The position numbers were made by a program, and so were the translations under genes. A stretch of DNA of 64,000 nucleotides from Rotaria sordida (lineage: Eukaryota; Rotifera; Eurotatoria; Philodinida; Philodinidae): assembly GCA_905250125.1 (NCBI GenBank), contig CAJNOL010000170.1:62001-126000 (forward strand), read 5' to 3'. Positions 41,514 through 53,645 of the stretch are shown here, piece by piece. Below the pieces are notes generated by a model, which was given only the letters and a program-made list of their open reading frames with translations, made no database searches and was not told the DNA's origin. Positions within the stretch are counted from its first letter, which is position 1. Each line of letters begins with the position of its first letter.

Positions 41514-42766
41514 TATTTTATTAGAGAAAACAAAATCAATGTCATATACCATTAAATATATTTTTCACATAGTAACGATTCGAAGGATTACACAAGGTAC
41601 TGCCATCTATTAACTACATATTCATATAAAATGTGTCGTTGCATCTTGCAATATATCTCTCCAAGTGAACCTACAATACATTCTTATACGAGTTTTGAAT
41701 CTATTCTTCATTGGTTTGATCAATTTTTTCTGAGAAAATAAACAATTATTGATTTTGTTTTTAGTTTAGTTCAAATTAATAATATTTATTTTTCAAACTC
41801 AAGACAATGAGATTTTAAAACCTATCGATCTCGAATCGGTTCAATCTTGATCAAACTACTTTGAGATAATCCATTCTCGATCATCAATGGATCTCCAAAT
41901 GTGTTTTCGAACATGAAACTAATCAAATAAATATATCCAGATATATATTGAAATTCGAATATGTTCAACGAAATTGTTTGTATGTAGTTGCATACGCAAA
42001 ATAAAACCACGAATGAACAAATAGACTAAGACACATTTATAATGTATCACATTTTATTTTAGTATATAGTCAAAATGTTTGTTTAATGTACGATCAATCT
42101 TTGTCAATATTAAGTAATAAAGAAAAATATCTTTAAGTTCATTATTATTTTTTTGAATTATGTTTTTTAATATTATCTTCCCAATTACAAAATATATAAA
42201 TCTGAAGTAAAAATCTTTTCGTATAAGTGAACTACGATAGTTGATTGGTACATCATCTCAACTCTGAAATATTCAAGTCATGCTTTTATTTGTTACGTTT
42301 TATTCATTGTATTCAATAATGCTTCCGGTTGCACGTAGATTGTTTATTGTTGGTTTCGAACTATCATCGATATATATTTAAAATGAAATTATTTTGTTGA
42401 TAACTTATCAATATTATATAATTATATATGATTAAACCTGGAACACAATGACCTGTATTCGATGTAATATTTAATTAATTGTTAAAAATTTAATATCTTG
42501 TAGATTATACACTTAGTGTCTACATATTATGTATTTGAGAATAATCAAATCGATATTGATTCTGTTGATGAATATTATTTTCGTAGAATGAATAATCATT
42601 TCATCATTTTATGGGTTATGTCATAAAATCAAAATAGTACTATACACGGTCTCTTTTTATTTTTACCTTGTAGTATTCATTGAATAATTCAAGAAATAGA
42701 GCATAAATAGCAGAACATACATACAGAATATAATTATTTGATATATTTTCGCTGATAAACAAGTCA
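41514..42766. other. Divergent spacer between CEP15 and the TIL-domain gene
   Basis: AT-rich 1.25 kb between a leftward and a rightward gene; it must contain both promoters. No coding frame, RNA gene or inverted repeat longer than a few tens of bases was noticed. Confidence 0.4.
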
Positions 42767-43291
42767 ATGATGAATCGTATATCATCCATTCTTCTATCAT
42801 TATTATTAACATCAATCGTTGTTATTCAATTAGACGGTATAGATTTTACATTTTTCTTTTTGAATTTTTCTAAAATTATTTGTCTGTTTTAAGATCTTTT
42901 AGATATTAAAATATGTGGTAAGAATGAAAAATATACAACATGTGATTCTACATGTCCTCCAACTTGTGATGATATACGTTATCCATTATCGAAACCATAT
43001 AAAACATGTGTTTTATTATATAAATTTGACTGTTTTTGTAAGAATGGTTACTATCGAGCAGAAGATGGTAGTTGTGTTTCACCAGAGAAATGTTGTGGTG
43101 ACAATGAAAAATATAAAACTTGTGGTTCAGCTTGCATTGAAGCTTGTGATAATAAACCTGAACAATGTACAAAACAATGTGTTGTCGGTTGTTTTTGTGC
43201 TTGGTCTGATCATGTTCGTCAAAGCAATAGTACTGGTAGTCCATGTATTCATCGTGATAACTGTTCAAATGCATGTAACGAAGACAGTTAA
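42767..43291 (+). CDS. Secreted protein with two TIL (trypsin-inhibitor-like) domains
   Basis: Two exons (42767..42836, 42894..43291) join in phase 1 to 155 residues. Residues 1-22 are a signal peptide (MNRISSILLSLLLTSIVVI). Two TIL modules follow. The first runs CGKNEKYTTCDSTCPPTC ... CFCKNGYYRAEDGSCVSPEK. The second runs CGDNEKYKTCGSACIEAC ... CVVGCFCAWSD. Each has the start C-G-x-N-E-x-Y and about ten cysteines expected of the Ascaris-type inhibitor fold. Known members inhibit serine proteases extracellularly or form parts of mucin-like proteins. The reactive-site loop cannot be assigned with certainty. Module 1 and module 2 are similar enough to have arisen by internal duplication. Confidence 0.82.
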
Positions 43292-44101
43292 AAATACGAT
43301 GTTTTTGCCTATGAAAGATGCGTTAAATGATGTATTTCTGCTTAAAAAAGCAATTTGAAATTTATAGTTTCCAACAAATTAAGAAGCAGAAATAGGATTT
43401 TTCGATTGGCATTCAACTGTAAAACCACATGTTGTATGTTTGTTCGCACTACCACCAGTATATCACCGTGTCCATAATTACCGACGATATACTTCTTAGT
43501 GAATGTGGTGACACAATTGTTGCATCTCAGGCAAATGTTCCCTGGACAGTTGCTCGCACAATACTTGCTCTTATGATGGTAAGGGTGAGAGTGAAGGAAA
43601 ATGTCAGAGCGAAGATTGAGGTTAAGACAACGGCGAACGGAAGATAGAGGGATAGAAGGAAGTCTATATATAATTCCAGCGCTTTTTTAATTGTTCGTAG
43701 TTCTAACTAAGAACTGTGGAAAAGAAAATATCGTGGAAGCAAACGTCATGGATTCAGTGAGTGTACCGAGTTCAAGATATCCGTGAACCAGATCAATTGT
43801 CAGCAGGGTATCTTTTCGGGCACTCTGGTATCATTATGTCACAGAATCTTAATTGAATACTCTGCTGAGAAATGTCACAGTACATGAATACTTACCAGGT
43901 ACTTTTTTGTCCAATTTGAATCACATAGAGCATGAAAAGAAAAAGAATATTGTCACTATGCATCAAATTTATTTCTTATAATTCTGTCGCAATTATAAAC
44001 ATAATACATTCAAAAAACATTAGATATTTATATTCAATATTAAAAAAAAAACAAAAGATGTCAATTAAATTGAATGATAATAGAAAGTTGAAATAAATTT
44101 T
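43292..44101. other. Convergent spacer with a cysteine-rich coding fossil
   Basis: Between the TIL gene stop and the glutamate receptor stop. At about 43517-43615 (+) one frame reads NCCISGKCSLDSCSHNTCSY then DGKGESEGKCQSED before a stop. That cysteine density is unexpected by chance and similar in style to secreted Cys-rich modules. No start, signal peptide or splice partner is visible, so it may be a decayed exon of a TIL- or EGF-like neighbour. The rest is AT-rich 3' UTR sequence. Confidence 0.35.
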
Positions 44102-47100
44102 TTAAACATCACTTTGTGGTTTACGTAATTGATAGTCTGTATATTGCTTGATTATTTCATCTTCTTGATTATAACATGGATAATTATATTCATGTTCAAC
44201 ATGACCATATTCAACTTGTCGTTGTTTATTAATTGTTATACCAACCATATTCCTATTTTAAGACAAACAAAATAAAATATATCTATTTATTATCAATGAC
44301 AAAAAAAGAATCAATAACATACTCAATCATTTTTATTTGAAGAATTTCTCGAAAATTAATTTGTAATGTTTCTGATTCATTTTTAGCTGTTATTAAAAAT
44401 TCTGTAAATGCAATAAGACATGATAGAATAATACCAAATAGAAATATATAGAAAAGGCCAGTTACACTTGAAAGGCTTAATTCACTAAAACGTTTATCTT
44501 TGTTAGTTTGTGTACATTCGGATCGATCATACCTTTTAATTGAAAAAGAAAATAAATAATCAAATTCCTCTATCCAGAATAAAAGACTATGTTCTTCTAT
44601 TAAACTTTATGAAATTTTTCTTGTAGATAGCCTTTTATTCTAGAGAAGGGAAGGGAAAAAAGGTTTAATTGAAAATTAAAACATACCACCAACGTTGTTT
44701 ACGTTTATCTAAAAATCCTGTCTCTTTTAGATTAGTAATAATTATATCTATGACTTCTGTTAAATCAGAACCTATTCTTGTTGCAATTCCATAACCTTTT
44801 GAATCAAGATCACTACCAACTTTCATTGTATCACATGGATATCTTTCATTAACATATTCATTTTTTGTTGATCTAAATTTTTATTTAAAAAAATAATATA
44901 ATTTCATTTTTATAATATATATATATATATTAACTTACTCAATAAAAAATGCATATTTGCCTTTTGAATTTCGTACTTTTGCTACACCTTCATCATTTGT
45001 TGTAACAAATACTTCAGACGAACTTCTTTGCATTATAGCCCACATATTTTGAAAAATTGTTACATTAGATTTTTCAAAAAAAGCAGATGTTGTTCCATTT
45101 CTTAGTGAACCATATTTAATTTCTTGTTGATTAGCTAAAATATATTTAAAAAATATCAAACAATTTTCAAAATTTATTCTAAGTTAAATTTTATGAGAAT
45201 TTTATATATAATAACAATTTTTTTATCTTCTTCTTACCAAGATCTTCAACATTTTTAATTGGTGCAACTAAATTTTCGACAGTTAAACATGCAACAAGAT
45301 TAGCTGTATATGATGAAACAAAAATTAATGAAAAATACCACCATGATATTGCTGCAATTCGACCAGATAATGATTTTGGTACAAGATTAATTGATTGTCT
45401 CATAAATGATGCAAATGAAAAAAATAATGCATTAGAAATACCAAATAAATGAACAGTATTTTGTTTTGATTCATTTTTCTTTTTTTTATTCTTATTTATA
45501 TTTAAATTTGATAAATGTTGATCTGATAATTGTGTACGATAATGATGTCGACGTTTTATTGATGATCTTGTTAATGTTGAAAAATCATTTGAATGTTCCG
45601 AAAGAATTGAATCTCGTTTTTGACGTTGTGATTCAATAAGACTTTTACGTCGATCATTAACACTTTTTGGATATGAAAATGAACGATATGATGGTCGTCG
45701 TACAACACGTCGTTGCCAACCTGAATTAACAACACGCGATGTTAAAAAAAGTACAACACTAACAGCAAAATATGCTAATGATAAACATAACCAAATTTCT
45801 GTTGATACTGGATTCATAAATGAAAAAACACCTGGTTTTTGTGCATCAGGTTTACTTATCTATAGAATGTCGATAGATAAGAAGAAATAAATCAATAAGA
45901 AAAAAAAAATTCATACCATAATAGAAATACCTTTCGTAAAAGAAAAAAACGTTTTAGATAATAATAATAAAAAAAAGAAGAGAATGGCTTTTTATTTTTG
46001 CTCTAATTAACTTACCTAAATTCATAAATGGTTTACTAAAATCAACCACTTCCATACGTATTTGACTAATAGTTAATGGTGCAATAGCCATATCGGCTTT
46101 TCGAGATACAATATCGCCAATCATTCCTGAAAACGAATGACAAAATATAGAAATTCTAATTGAAAGAATATCAATCATATTTTATTCACTTCGTTAATAT
46201 CTAAAGGGTGTCTCAAAAGTCATAATCACTTAAATAAATACAAATAACTTCATTACTGATCAACAACTTTGTTTTTCTCTTTGAAATAGAACACTATTGA
46301 TGTATTTGATCTTTACGAATAAAAATTTTCTAGTCTTCTACTGATTAAATTTAATCAATAGTAGAGTTATATATATTTATTTAAATGTTTACAATTTTTT
46401 TTGAACATCCGATATACCAAATATTAATAGTTTGCTTTTATTTAAACATCTCTATAATTTGTTTACTCATATAGTTTCTATTGTCACTTATTTGATATCT
46501 AATTGTAATTACTTACCATCCCAAATACCTGTTGATTTATTTTTACTTCCAAAACGTCCATCTTGAACAATACGAAATTGACATGTTATATTTAACATTG
46601 AACAAACTTTTTCTGCCAAATCAACACAATAACCTTCTAATTCATGAAAATCAAATATACGACCTTGTAATTCTTTTAAATTTGCTTGTGGTTGACTATA
46701 TTTTGTATATAAGACAGTTCCTTTACGTAACATAAGAAAAGGTTCCTCAAATAAACTAGTTACATAATAAATTTTTGATGATAATGATTTATCTATTAAA
46801 GATAAATCTTTATTTTTATCTATATAACATGATTGATAATCATTATTTATAGTTGAATAACGTCCAATAAGTTGAATAGGTTTTTTAAATTGATTTAATA
46901 ATGATTTTTGTATTGAAAATATATTTACATATGGAAAATTACAATGATTAAGTTTGATTTTTTTTGTTTGTTTTAAACGATATGTTTTACAATCAACTAT
47001 ATTTGAAATAACAATTCTTATAATTAAATTTAATGCATCAAATAATGTACGCGAATAAATTTGTACTGATTCAGGTAATTGAGAATTAAAATATGAATAT

Positions 47101-49282
47101 GAAAAATATTTATCATCTGAATTTATCTTATTATGACATAAATTTAAATTTATATTTGTATCATTTAATAATAATGAAGAATTTTTTACTATTAATTCAG
47201 TAGAATTTAATGATTTAGAAGAACTAGGATTATTACGAAATGATAATGTTGTTCGATAATAAGATTTATAATGAATTGATTTTGTAGATGATAATGAATT
47301 TTCATAGGTATTTTGTGATGATTGAAAATCAAGAGTACAATCATCTTGTTGATAATCGAAATAAATTAATTGACCAGTAAAATTAAATTTATTCATCCAT
47401 AAACAAACATCAAAAGTTGATACGATTATATATTGATAAGAATCACTTGTAAGTCCTAAATGATATAAATTATTATAACTATATACAATATTGATAATGA
47501 ATAGAATACTCTGATTTGCAATGATATTTCTCTTTTTTTTCTTTTTTGAGAAACTGTATTTTTGATTGAATAGAAAGTTCAATTAATAAAATCAAAAAAA
47601 AAAAGTTTTCAATGTAATTTATGATTACGAAGTTTTATTGAAAAGCTAAATTACTATCGACTCTTATCGTATTCAGATACAAACAAATACTTGTCATTGT
47701 TTATCTAATCACTTTATGCATCTATTTGCTATTATCTTTCGGATGATTTGTATTTTGTTATTAATAGACAAATCACAAGAATATAATTAAATTGTGCAAT
47801 AATAATCTTTTTTTTCTCGTTTATGTTACATTCCTAATTGATGCGAATTAATGAAAATTATTTAATATATTTTTTATGTAAGAAAGTTCGAAAGCAAAAA
47901 TTTGTGAACATGTCATCTATGAATCTTGATTCGAGAAGAAATCTTGAATATTTGAATAAGAATGATAAACTTAAAATGAGATGGAAATCTATCTAATCAT
48001 GGATTTAGTTAATGTTATTATCAATATCAGTATAGAAACATTTCCGTAGTAGACAGTACATTTCAATATAATCAAGAAATATGAGAATTAATTTAAGCAA
48101 CATAAGTATCATTCTTTCATTAAATCTATTTGAACTTCATAATTATTTTAGATATTTTACTCGAGCCATAGAATGTAGTTTAATCACTATCTTCGAACTT
48201 GTATCTCTAATATTCTAGTAATATATTTCTCATCAATCATTTATTAATACTTAATCAAATTAATGGAAATCTCAAGTTACAAACGTAATTACTTTTTATG
48301 TAAGGACGTAAGTTATGAGGAGCGCTTGGAGCGTAGCGTCTCGCCCTTATCTCGGAAATAGTCCATGGAGCATCCGTTTTTTTTCTGAGACTCAACCACT
48401 CTATGTTTCTCTTGTCTCCAATATTGAGACATCAGAATCTCTTATGGTTTCTGTGAATATTAATAAAAAAAAAGAAAAAGAAAAGAACAAAAGCAATTAA
48501 AATACAAACCCATATGTGAAATTTTCTCAAACATTCTTTCATAATCATCATATGAATGAAGATCAAGTACAATATAGCTTGATAATCGATCTTTTTGTAA
48601 AGAATTTGATTCAATACTATATAAAATTGAATAAATATCATCATTACGTGTTGTTCGAATATCTAATGAGATATTATTATAATATTCATCTTTATTCATT
48701 AATTCAAGTAATTCATAAATTCTATATGTAGCTTCATCATTATCATATATATATATTGCTTTTTGTACATGATTAAATTTTAAATAATTAATTAATACTT
48801 GAAGTATATTAGGCATAATAAAATATTCTTGAATAAATGATCTAAACAAAAAAATAAAAATAGAATTAATATTTTAAGAATAATTTAAAATTGATAACAA
48901 ACGTTGTTGTTGTTGTTGTTGTTGAACATATCATTGTTTTACTTCCATATGATTTCATATTAATAAATGGTATATGGTTTATTTGACAAAAATCACGAAT
49001 TAAATTTGTATGAGATTGAACTGTACGTGTTAAATAAATATCTGTAAGATTTTGTTCAAATTCAAGTATATTTATAAGATTTGGTAAAGAATCTAATGTA
49101 TTTAACCAATGTAATTGTAAATTTAAACCTTTACGACCACAAAAAGTTACATTAGGTACTTTTATATTAACAAAATCTGTATAATTATAATTATCATCAA
49201 TAATTCTAATACGAATTGTTGATTGACCATGTGAGAAATATATTATTAATAGAAAAAGATAAAAAACATGATCCGACAACAT
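44102..49282 (-). CDS. GRIA: AMPA-type ionotropic glutamate receptor subunit
   Basis: Ten exons (49282..48903, 48841..48506, 47478..46517, 46126..46016, 45930..45917, 45859..45238, 45134..44939, 44872..44687, 44532..44323, 44252..44102) join in frame to 1055 residues. Parts: signal peptide ([18 protein letters not shown]); diverged amino-terminal domain; S1 with [19 protein letters not shown], keeping the Pro, Thr and Arg that bind glutamate; M1 about 622-640; pore loop [21 protein letters not shown]3 with gate [12 protein letters not shown]2 with the binding Thr (NGTTSAFF) and Glu (FFIESTKNEY) and GYGIAT; M4 about 965-985; cytoplasmic tail. Excitatory neurotransmitter receptor of the plasma membrane. 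Oddities: Arg is encoded at the Q/R position (residue 755); the M1-M2 loop is about 90 residues, basic and Ser-rich; one exon has 14 nt. Confidence 0.92.
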
Positions 49283-50178
49283 TTGGGAAAAATACACATA
49301 TATGAAAATGCTATATGAATGTTTCTCTCTCGTCTTTTTTTTTTACTGTAATAACCAGAATCTAATCGATAAGAATAAATTGAATTAGACTTGCTATTCA
49401 TCGGTTCGTATTTTCATCGTATGTTGTACTGAACTAAAGAAAAAAGAAGAGAGAAGAAAAAAGCTTCAGTACAAGAAAAAGATAGATGAATAGATCAATA
49501 TGAAACCATCGGTTTAATCAAAGAATAAATAAGTCTTGAGATAATTGAAGAAAAAAAAATAATATACATTTAAATACTTACATTCTCTTTCGAAATGCTT
49601 TAATTTTAAATATATAGTTAGAATGACAGTTTGCATTGATGTTGCCAACTATTCTCTAGTGAATATATATATATATATTCTATAGAAGAAGAAAAAAGAA
49701 TTAGCATCAATAACAGTCGGAAATGCTATGGATAGAGAGAACTTACCAAAAAGAATTTCCGTTCAATAAGATTCAATCACATTTCGATTTGTTCAGTCAT
49801 GAACAATATCATAATATTTGTTTTTTTTGTAGAAATGGAATTAGTAGAGTTATAAAAGAAACACAAAAAAAAAACGAACGTAAGAAAAATTTCGATGTAC
49901 ATACACTTCAACAATGCTGATTGCTTTTCATATATGTTATTGTTATTGTTTTTGTTCTTGTTGTTCGACTGTTGCATTAGACGTCTGTTAACAATTTGAA
50001 AGGTAACAGTTACTTATTGTCAAATCAACGATCTATAATTGTTCATAGTTTAATATTGATTAAAAAAAAGAAAAAATGAAGTAATAATTAATATTATGAA
50101 AAAAAAAAAAAAAACATATTTAATAAAATAAATTTTCGTTTTTAATTTATTTTTGTTTAATCTAGTGACGAACATACG
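49283..50178. promoter_or_regulatory. Divergent region between the glutamate receptor and THEG-like genes
   Basis: The receptor starts leftward at 49282 and the THEG-like gene rightward at 50179. A TA-dinucleotide stretch lies at about 49664-49680. A poly-A run of about 16 lies at 50099-50114. The sequence just before 50179 ends tctag followed 13 bases later by ATG, which suggests a spliced 5' UTR for the THEG-like gene, with its true transcription start somewhere inside this interval. Confidence 0.4.
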
Positions 50179-50756
50179 ATGAGAAGTCAAATAAATTCAT
50201 CACATCCATCACGGTTAACTAGATATTCTGGCCGACATTTTGATTTTTTGGATACACGTCATTCAGTTTTTTCAAGAAGCACTTATTATAATGATTTGCA
50301 TTCAATTCATCCATGGTTACGTCATCCATGTTCACGTTATTCAGGTATTGCATTTTCAACATTACATGCAGCTCCTTGTTCAGCGCGTACTGAAGAATTA
50401 GCTCGACCAAAAATCAAACGTGAACGACTTATTCGACAAGGTTATTTTATTAATAATTTTCAAATCAAAAACCAAAATGAAAAAATTCTTTTTTTTTATT
50501 TTTTTTTTAAATTATTTCTGTAGAATTTTTTGATAATTTTACAAATTATGCATATAGTGGTGTTAAACCTACAGCATTAGCAGCAGAATGTTCAAATCGT
50601 TTAATTATACTTGCTCGACCAAAAAAAACACCAGCTGGCTTTATGAGTGGTTATATACTTCCACGTGATGTTCCGGAAGGTGCACTTCGTGCACATATAA
50701 CTGGTCGTATTGAAGAATTGGCTAAACCACGACATAATAAAAATACTTATATGTGA
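50179..50756 (+). CDS. THEG / SPMAP2-like microtubule-associated protein, 164 residues
   Basis: Two exons (50179..50440, 50524..50756) join in phase 1. The THEG-type repeat, a short helix followed by LA-(R/K)-P-(K/R), occurs at least three times: RTEELARPKIKRERL, RLIILARPKKTPAGF and RIEELAKPRHNKN. Other THEG-like landmarks are HPSRLTRYSG and YSGVKPTALAAECSNR. Family members in vertebrates are sperm-flagellum doublet-microtubule proteins, and related repeat proteins occur in cilia generally. An acceptor-like tctag 13 nt before the ATG suggests an upstream non-coding exon. Family assignment is by repeat pattern; a different ciliary repeat family is possible. Confidence 0.65.
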
Positions 50757-52904
50757 TCATTATGGAATAATAAATAGACATAATAGGAATAAATCTTATT
50801 TAAAAAAATATATAACATTTTGTTTATCTTTTCTTCTTTCTTTTCAATATATTACGGATTACATTTTTTTACTGTATTAGATTATTATTTGTAAAAATAG
50901 TTACAAGGAAAAGAACAATATTGTTTTGAAGTATATAGTTGAATAAGCCGGTCGGGAAGTGCTTTGTCAACAGACATGTTGATAAAAAAACAAAAAAGAT
51001 ATTCTTAGATGATATTTATAATTAGACAGAATGATTTGATTTGATTTTTTTAAATATAAACTTTAGAGTAAACAAATTGTTTTGTTTTACTAAAAACATG
51101 AAAAAAAAACGAACAAAATTATTGGTTTTATTTAGACTTTGGAAAAAAGAAAACAAATGTTACTTATGTTAGTAGATTGTTTCAATTTTTCATAGATATA
51201 TTTAAAAGATTTATTTTGAGAAATTTTTTTAAAACTAAAAATTGTATACTAGTAATTTCTCGAAGTTTAATTATTGATAACAACAACAGAATGAATAGAA
51301 TAACTTTTTATGATCATGTAACACATTTTTATTTATTTTTCAATCATCTATGTACGTCAATTCTAATATGTTTTTTTTTTATTCGAATTTTGAAATGTGG
51401 TTCATAATATTAATTACAATGTAGGATTGGAATGAAAAATGAATTAAAATTATAATTAGAACTATAACAGCAAATATAAGATTTCTGCATAATAATGGTG
51501 TTTTTCATATTAAAGCCTTATAAAATAGAAGCTTCTATCAAACATTGATATTGTTTACATTTGTTTATTAAAAAAAATACAAACTAAAAAAAATGATTGT
51601 AATAATTCCTTGCTAGATCTCGATTTTTGATGAATGAACATTGCTTATTATGAACATATTGGACTTTATTCATCATACCTAATGCAATTATTCAAGTTTA
51701 TAATATATGCTAATAGCAGAATGTTTTTTTTCTGCATATTATTATGTCTGATCATATTTTGTGACGATGAATTCTAATCGATGGTTTCGCGATATTGCAT
51801 CTAATTGTAATGTATACTATGTATTACCAATGATGATCTTATACGAAACGATTTGTTTGTTTTGTGTTTATTATTCTTATTAGTTGAGCTGCTTGTGATC
51901 GTTAGTATATTAGTAAACATTTATAATTTAAGTACAGTATTGATTTAAGAAATATTAAGTCATAGTAGGTTTCTTCACAGTAGTTTCCTGTGGAGAATTT
52001 ACTTTACATGAAACAGAATAACAAATAATTATTAATAGCCGGTCTAAAAACAAATAATCTGTTGTAATATTTACGTTATAATGAAATATCCGAAATTTCT
52101 CAATGATGATTTTTTTATTTTAAAATTAATTATCAAAGAATGTCTTGGTTTTATGGGTAGCATGTCGATCTGTTTGTATAGATAAATAAAATTTCATTCC
52201 TATAAATCATTATTCAATTTGTATAGTCAATATTATCAGTCACTACTTCTCATGTTTATCGAGTAACCGATAAGTTACCTAAACAAATATGAGCCACGAA
52301 TAATATTTATGTAATTTTCTTTGTCTATCCAATATTATATGGTTTATTGATAGTATCAGTTTTTGATGCATTTAGTGATGCTATTTACGTCAGTATTTAT
52401 CGATTAACAAATAGATAGCAAAGAAATCGAAGAGAAACTAAACAGTAATTAAGCAATGTAATAATTTTTTGATATGCTATATCAACTTTCGAAAGATATG
52501 ATTCGTATTGCGATTAAATCAAACGAAAAAAAAAATGATTATCTCTATCGATAGTTATTATATATTCTATGGAATCTTTACTTAATATTTACTTGTAATG
52601 AAAAACACATATATCATCATTCTGTCATGATCTTGAAACATTTATTTATAAAATTTACTGATTTATGTTACTCTTTTACGTATGTTTCAATATTTTATAT
52701 GAATTTTATAGCTTGTTATATGACAATGTGTACCTATCGATAATTGTATCTATCCGTTTACTAATATAATTTCAAGATCAATACATCATACAAAATATGC
52801 TCATATGATTCAATCGAATATTTGACATTCGTGCTAGTTTACATGAATTATTTTAGAATGAGAATTAGTAAATAACGAATGTCCTAGAATCAATTTCCAT
52901 AATC
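50757..52904. other. Large spacer, left part
   Basis: AT-rich sequence after the THEG-like gene. No protein frame with gene-like composition and no RNA gene noticed. Confidence 0.35.
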
Positions 52905-53645
52905 ATCGGACGTGTTTTTCTCTCATTTCCTAAGTATACAAAAAAACGACTTTCTTTATATATCCAAAAGATAGAAAATTTCAAGTTCTACAACACTATC
53001 AATTTTATTTTTCAAACACATTTTCCTTGCTTGACATTAAATTTAAAACATTGGCGACTACTCAGTCATTTAACTATTATTTAATATTCCAATTGAATAA
53101 TTTGTGTACAACAATCGTTACTTTCGAGGCCATTTTGAAAAACCATATTTTATAAAAAGTCACATCTGTTTTATGAATGATTTATTATTATTTCATCGTA
53201 TGTAAAATTTAATTCTGAATAGAATAATATAACTGTCACATTGAATAGAGAAAAACGTAATCTTGTTCTGAATAACGAAATAACAATTGCATTTATCTAC
53301 TAGAAAAAAAAAAATCTTAAGAAAAGTGTTTCTTCCGAATACGTATCCTAAAATTCTGAAACATGTATCGGGCGATGAAGAATCTTTTAATATCGGTAGA
53401 ATTTTGGCGAAGCCTTGATGAAAAATTCTTCAACGTTTCTTCATTTTTGTTTATTCGCCATCGTAGTTAAAAGATTCAATAGATGTGAAAGTTTTAAAAT
53501 TGATACTAACAAGAAAAAGTTTTTTGAAAAAAACAAAAAGCGACAGTTTTGTAGAGCTTGAAATTTTCTATCTTTTGACATATAAAAATAATTTTTTTTT
53601 TTCGTTTAAGAAATGATAGAAAAAGATACCAAGGTTGTGTGAAAT
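52905..53645. repeat. Foldback element, family B copy 2
   Basis: The left end (52925-53060: CTTTATATATCCAAAAGATA then GAAAATTTCAAGTTCTACAA) pairs with the complement of the right end (53520-53640: GTTTTGTAGAGCTTGAAATT then TTCTATCTTTTGACATATAA). The interior shares words with family B copy 1, e.g. CATTTTGAAAAACCATATTTTATAA-like sequence against GGAAAATCATGTTTTTCAAA. It is shorter than copy 1. No coding capacity. Confidence 0.6.

Noticed and set aside
42948-43358. Alternative frames over the TIL gene
   Set aside because: Both are shadows; only the frame from 42767 gives a signal peptide and regularly spaced cysteines.
46190-46430. Possible MITE (ggtgtctcaaaagtcataat) in the glutamate receptor intron 3
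   Set aside because: The left end resembles transposon termini, but I found no matching inverted terminal repeat at the other side and no target duplication.
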